Source: Saccharofermentans sp. (lineage in GTDB: Bacteria > Bacillota > Clostridia > Saccharofermentanales > Saccharofermentanaceae). Taken from it: DNA of 41,413 bases. The position numbers were made by a program, and so were the translations under genes. Below are positions 39,487 to 41,413 of the stretch, one piece after another. The notes below the pieces were generated by a model. It worked only from the letters and a program-made list of their open reading frames with translations. It searched no databases and was not told the DNA's origin. Positions within the stretch are counted from its first letter, which is position 1. Every line of letters begins with the position of its first letter. The stretch lies in assembly GCA_024403795.1 (NCBI GenBank), contig JAKSRD010000018.1, forward strand, positions 1 to 41,413. The letters are read 5' to 3'.

Positions 39487-40032
39487 ATGAGAATACTGAT
39501 AATAAATTGCAGTCCGGTCAGAAACGGTGCGACGGCAGAGATCGTAAACATGGTAAAAGACAATGTCAGCACGGGAAATGAAGTAAGGAGCATCTGCATT
39601 GACGATTACAAGATCGCTATGTGCAAAGGCTGCAGAGCTTGCCATACCACGGCACGATGTTTTCAGGAAGATGATGTAGTTAAGTTGATGGAACAGTATG
39701 AATGGGCAGACAGGATAGTGTCAGTGTCTCCTTCATATTGGGCGGATATTCCGGGACAGTTCAAGGTGTTTATTGACAGATGCACCCCCTGGTGTAATAC
39801 ACATGAGCCGCATGCGAGAATATCTGCCGGTAAGAAAGGCTACACCATTGCATTGAGAACAGGCCCGGGTATGCCTGAATGTGAAAGGGTCATCAGCAGC
39901 ATTGAGCATTTCCACGGTCATCTGGAGATCGAGTCTTGCGGTAAGCTGGGACTTTGTTCCGTTGAGAATAAAGAGGATGTTGCTGCAAGAGCCGATGAGA
40001 TAAAGGAGTTTTGCGGCATTATTTTGAAGTGA
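39487..40032 (+). CDS. flavodoxin-like NAD(P)H-dependent FMN reductase
   Basis: The 181-residue protein has the flavodoxin-fold start MRILIINCSPVRNGATAEIV, where SPVRNGAT is the FMN phosphate loop, and the SPSYWADIPGQFKVFIDR segment of the NADPH-dependent reductase family. A cluster CKGCRACHTTARC (about 46-58) recalls iron-sulfur flavoproteins and could bind a cluster or be redox-active. It would reduce a quinone, flavin or xenobiotic in the cytosol; the substrate is unknown. AGGGAGGAG lies before the ATG. The gene is 78 nt upstream of an unknown gene in the same direction. Confidence 0.85.
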   Translation: MRILIINCSPVRNGATAEIVNMVKDNVSTGNEVRSICIDDYKIAMCKGCRACHTTARCFQEDDVVKLMEQYEWADRIVSVSPSYWADIPGQFKVFIDRCTPWCNTHEPHARISAGKKGYTIALRTGPGMPECERVISSIEHFHGHLEIESCGKLGLCSVENKEDVAARADEIKEFCGIILK

Positions 40033-40110
40033 GCGGGGAGGCACTCTCCGCAGAAGAGATCCGGTGGATCGAACTGTGAGCCGAAGTATTCTGACCAAAG
40101 GTGCAAGATC

Positions 40111-40533
40111 ATGTATGAGATAGTATTCGGAAGATCGATAGGTGACGTAAAGATCGGCATGAAGCGCGAGGCTGTTCGTGCGTTGTTTACGGATGTTGAA
40201 GAGTGGCGGGAGGTTCCGTACGGTGCGGATCAGGAGATTACATATAATCTGTGCGGTGATTTTTTGATTGCTTATGATCAAGAGGATCGCGTCGATTTTA
40301 TCAGTTGCGATGCACCGGATAAACTTGTGCTGAACGGCATGATCATCGATCAGGCAGAGTATGTTGATCTTTTAGAAAAAGTCCGAGAACTGGATCCTGA
40401 ACTTGAAGAGGAAGATGAAGTGGGATTCACAAGCGTCAAACTCGGCTTCGGCATATCATTGAATGATGATCGTGAAGTGGATTCGGTGCAAGTAGTCGTT
40501 GAAGATTACTATGGTTGGAAAAACTGCGAATAA
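40111..40533 (+). CDS. hypothetical protein, 140 aa
   Basis: This is a soluble, very acidic protein. The opening (FGRSIGDVKIGMKREAVRAL) looks like the first half of small proteins with a beta-hairpin plus helix repeat, and the second half (VGFTSVKLGFGISLNDD) may be a second similar unit. The family is unnamed to me. No signal peptide or membrane helix is visible. It follows the reductase with a 78-nt gap and may be co-transcribed. The start is supported by AAAGGTG about 8 nt upstream. Confidence 0.6.
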   Translation: MYEIVFGRSIGDVKIGMKREAVRALFTDVEEWREVPYGADQEITYNLCGDFLIAYDQEDRVDFISCDAPDKLVLNGMIIDQAEYVDLLEKVRELDPELEEEDEVGFTSVKLGFGISLNDDREVDSVQVVVEDYYGWKNCE

Positions 40534-40615
40534 CGCATTAACGCGGTTGCTTCTTCGCCCCGCAAGATTAAGGATAAGTTAAAGTTCGGTTAACTTGAGA
40601 TAAAGGATGGCCGTA

Positions 40616-40933
40616 TATAATCAAGCCATGATCGATAAACAAAATACATCAACAGAAAGGAGAAAGCTTATGTGGCTGTATTAATGATAGGATAATCAAC
40701 CAAAACAATCATATGTCATCATCAATCGATGACTTTTATCCATAAAACCGAAGAACTGCTTCAAGATATTCAAGTATAATCAAGCCATGATCGATAAACA
40801 AAATACATCAACAGAAAGGAGAAAGCTTATGTGGCTGTATTAATGATAGGATAATCAACCAAAACAATCATATGTCATCATCAATCGATGACTTTTATCC
40901 ATAAAACCGAAGAACTGCTTCAAGATATTCAAG
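40616..40933. repeat. exact 159-bp tandem duplication
   Basis: Bases 40616-40774 and 40775-40933 appear identical. Each unit begins with TATAAT and contains a strong ribosome site (AAAGGAGAAAG) before tiny ORFs. The sequence completing a terminator lies only after unit 2. The rest of 40534-41413 has no gene. Confidence 0.95.
40670..40695 (+). other. two overlapping micro-ORFs with a strong ribosome site
   Basis: AAAGGAG is followed 8 nt later by ATG-TGG-CTG-TAT-TAA (Met-Trp-Leu-Tyr). The stop overlaps a second ATG as TAATG, opening Met-Ile-Gly-stop. The same pair occurs in unit 2 at 40829-40854. This looks like a leader peptide or a truncated gene start rather than a protein gene. Confidence 0.45.
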
Positions 40934-40957
40934 ATATTCTTGGGGCAGTTTTTGTTT
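40913..40957 (+). terminator. terminator after the tandem duplication
   Basis: AACTGC (40913-40918) pairs with GCAGTT (40945-40950), with an inner CAAGA/TCTTG stem, then TTTTTG. Unit 1 lacks the right arm, so transcription from unit 1 should run into unit 2. Confidence 0.75.
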
Positions 40958-41079
40958 GACAGTGCAACTGTATCTGATTATTTGCGGGGCCTGCAGAATT
41001 GTCTGAAGCGGCGGAATCCTAAAATCGCAACGAATCCTAAAATAGTGACGGAATCAGGACGTTAGGAGTGTGAACTAAG

Positions 41080-41413
41080 ATCAGACAGGAGTTAGGAAAA
41101 CATCTGGTAAAACATAAGGCGGGCACCTGAAGTTTTACCTGATGTTTGCCCTTAAAAGCCTGAATGTCAGGTGAAACATAAGGCAGGTGCAACAGAAGAT
41201 GGTAAAAAACGCGTGTTCTGTTGCGATTTTCAAAAAAGTGCAACAGAAGTGAAGAGAAATTGTGTAGCTCTGTTGCATGCGAGTAGAAGAGTGCAACAGA
41301 AGATGGTGGAAAAACGGGTGTTCTGTTGCGATTTTCAGAATAGTGCAACAGAAGTGAAGAGAAATTGTGTAGTTCTGTTGCATGCGAGTAGAAGAGTGCA
41401 ACAGAAGATGGTG
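41080..41413. repeat. array of palindromic GCAACAGAA repeats running off the window
   Basis: First comes a module with CTGGTAAAACAT and GTTTTACCTGATG arms (about 41100-41145) and a related CAGGTGAAACAT (41168-41179). Then 105-bp units start at 41188, 41291 and 41396, each with two GCAACAGAA/TTCTGTTGC hairpins (one arm in the first unit is CTCTGTTGC). The array continues beyond the end. A single related unit is at 34014-34118. Confidence 0.9.

Noticed and set aside
41135..41401. Open minus-strand frame through the GCAACAGAA repeats, giving a repeated peptide rich in Cys and His
   Set aside because: It is open only because the repeat unit is about 105 bp. There is no ribosome site and the composition is unlike real proteins here.
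41188..41413. Possible CRISPR array
   Set aside because: The conserved parts are whole 105-bp units with inverted arms, the inter-arm sequences are also conserved, and no cas genes are present.

Overview
The window looks like the chromosome of an anaerobic Gram-positive bacterium of the class Clostridia, probably a gut or rumen member related to Oscillospiraceae or Lachnospiraceae. The reasons are: strong AGGAGG-type ribosome binding sites; many lipoproteins with a cysteine lipobox; a sortase-type surface protein ending in TPKTG, a membrane helix and a basic tail; ECF sigma/anti-sigma pairs; DUF6273; and OmpR-type two-component systems next to BcrA-like ABC transporters. I cannot name the species. 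No tRNA, rRNA or CRISPR array is visible.

Layout. 1-3050: a SAM-I-clan riboswitch with a terminator precedes a DUF6508-like gene, an unknown gene and a CCA-type tRNA nucleotidyltransferase with an HD domain. 3080-4860: three lipoproteins, one with two cystatin-like domains carrying LAGG and QVVAG motifs. 4890-7100: a toxin-antitoxin zone. It holds a 39-residue holin-like type I toxin facing a putative antisense RNA that carries a 31-nt exact complement of the toxin mRNA, a structured element of unknown class, and a HigB/HigA pair whose HigA is fused to an ImmA/IrrE peptidase. 7280-11130: two paralogous histidine kinases and one response regulator, closed by a second copy of the terminator element found beside the type I toxin.

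11490-19270: a sortase-anchored surface protein, a lipoprotein, a membrane protein with a Q/P/A-rich tail, a double-glycine-leader peptide, a frameshifted DUF3592-like gene, a zinc-ribbon/coiled-coil/DUF6273 protein and a Nif11-type leader peptide. The two leader peptides are orphan RiPP or secreted-peptide precursors: no maturase or peptidase-transporter is in the window. 19760-26730: a large solute-binding-like lipoprotein diverges from a response regulator, ABC ATPase, two permeases and a histidine kinase, a layout typical of antibiotic or lantibiotic sensing and self-protection. A chloramphenicol acetyltransferase homologue follows.

27830-33780 is the most interesting unit. A minus-strand operon encodes an A-PCP-C nonribosomal peptide synthetase, a small CDF-like membrane protein, a STAS anti-anti-sigma protein, and one membrane protein carrying both a SpoIIE-type phosphatase and an RsbW-type kinase domain. 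A Sfp-type phosphopantetheinyl transferase that could activate the carrier domain lies about 3.6 kb away (37372-38124). Between them are an ECF sigma/anti-sigma pair and a lipoprotein. The end of the window has a membrane protein, a flavodoxin-like reductase, an unknown gene, an exact 159-bp tandem duplication with two tiny overlapping ORFs, and an array of palindromic repeats related to one at 33990-34118.

Intergenic regions are rich in palindromic repeat families (GCAACAGAA, GGGACTTTT, GGAACAAAAATTGCAT and ATCATGCA types), which suggests a genome colonised by REP- or MITE-like elements. All functional statements rest on motifs read by eye; no database search was run.
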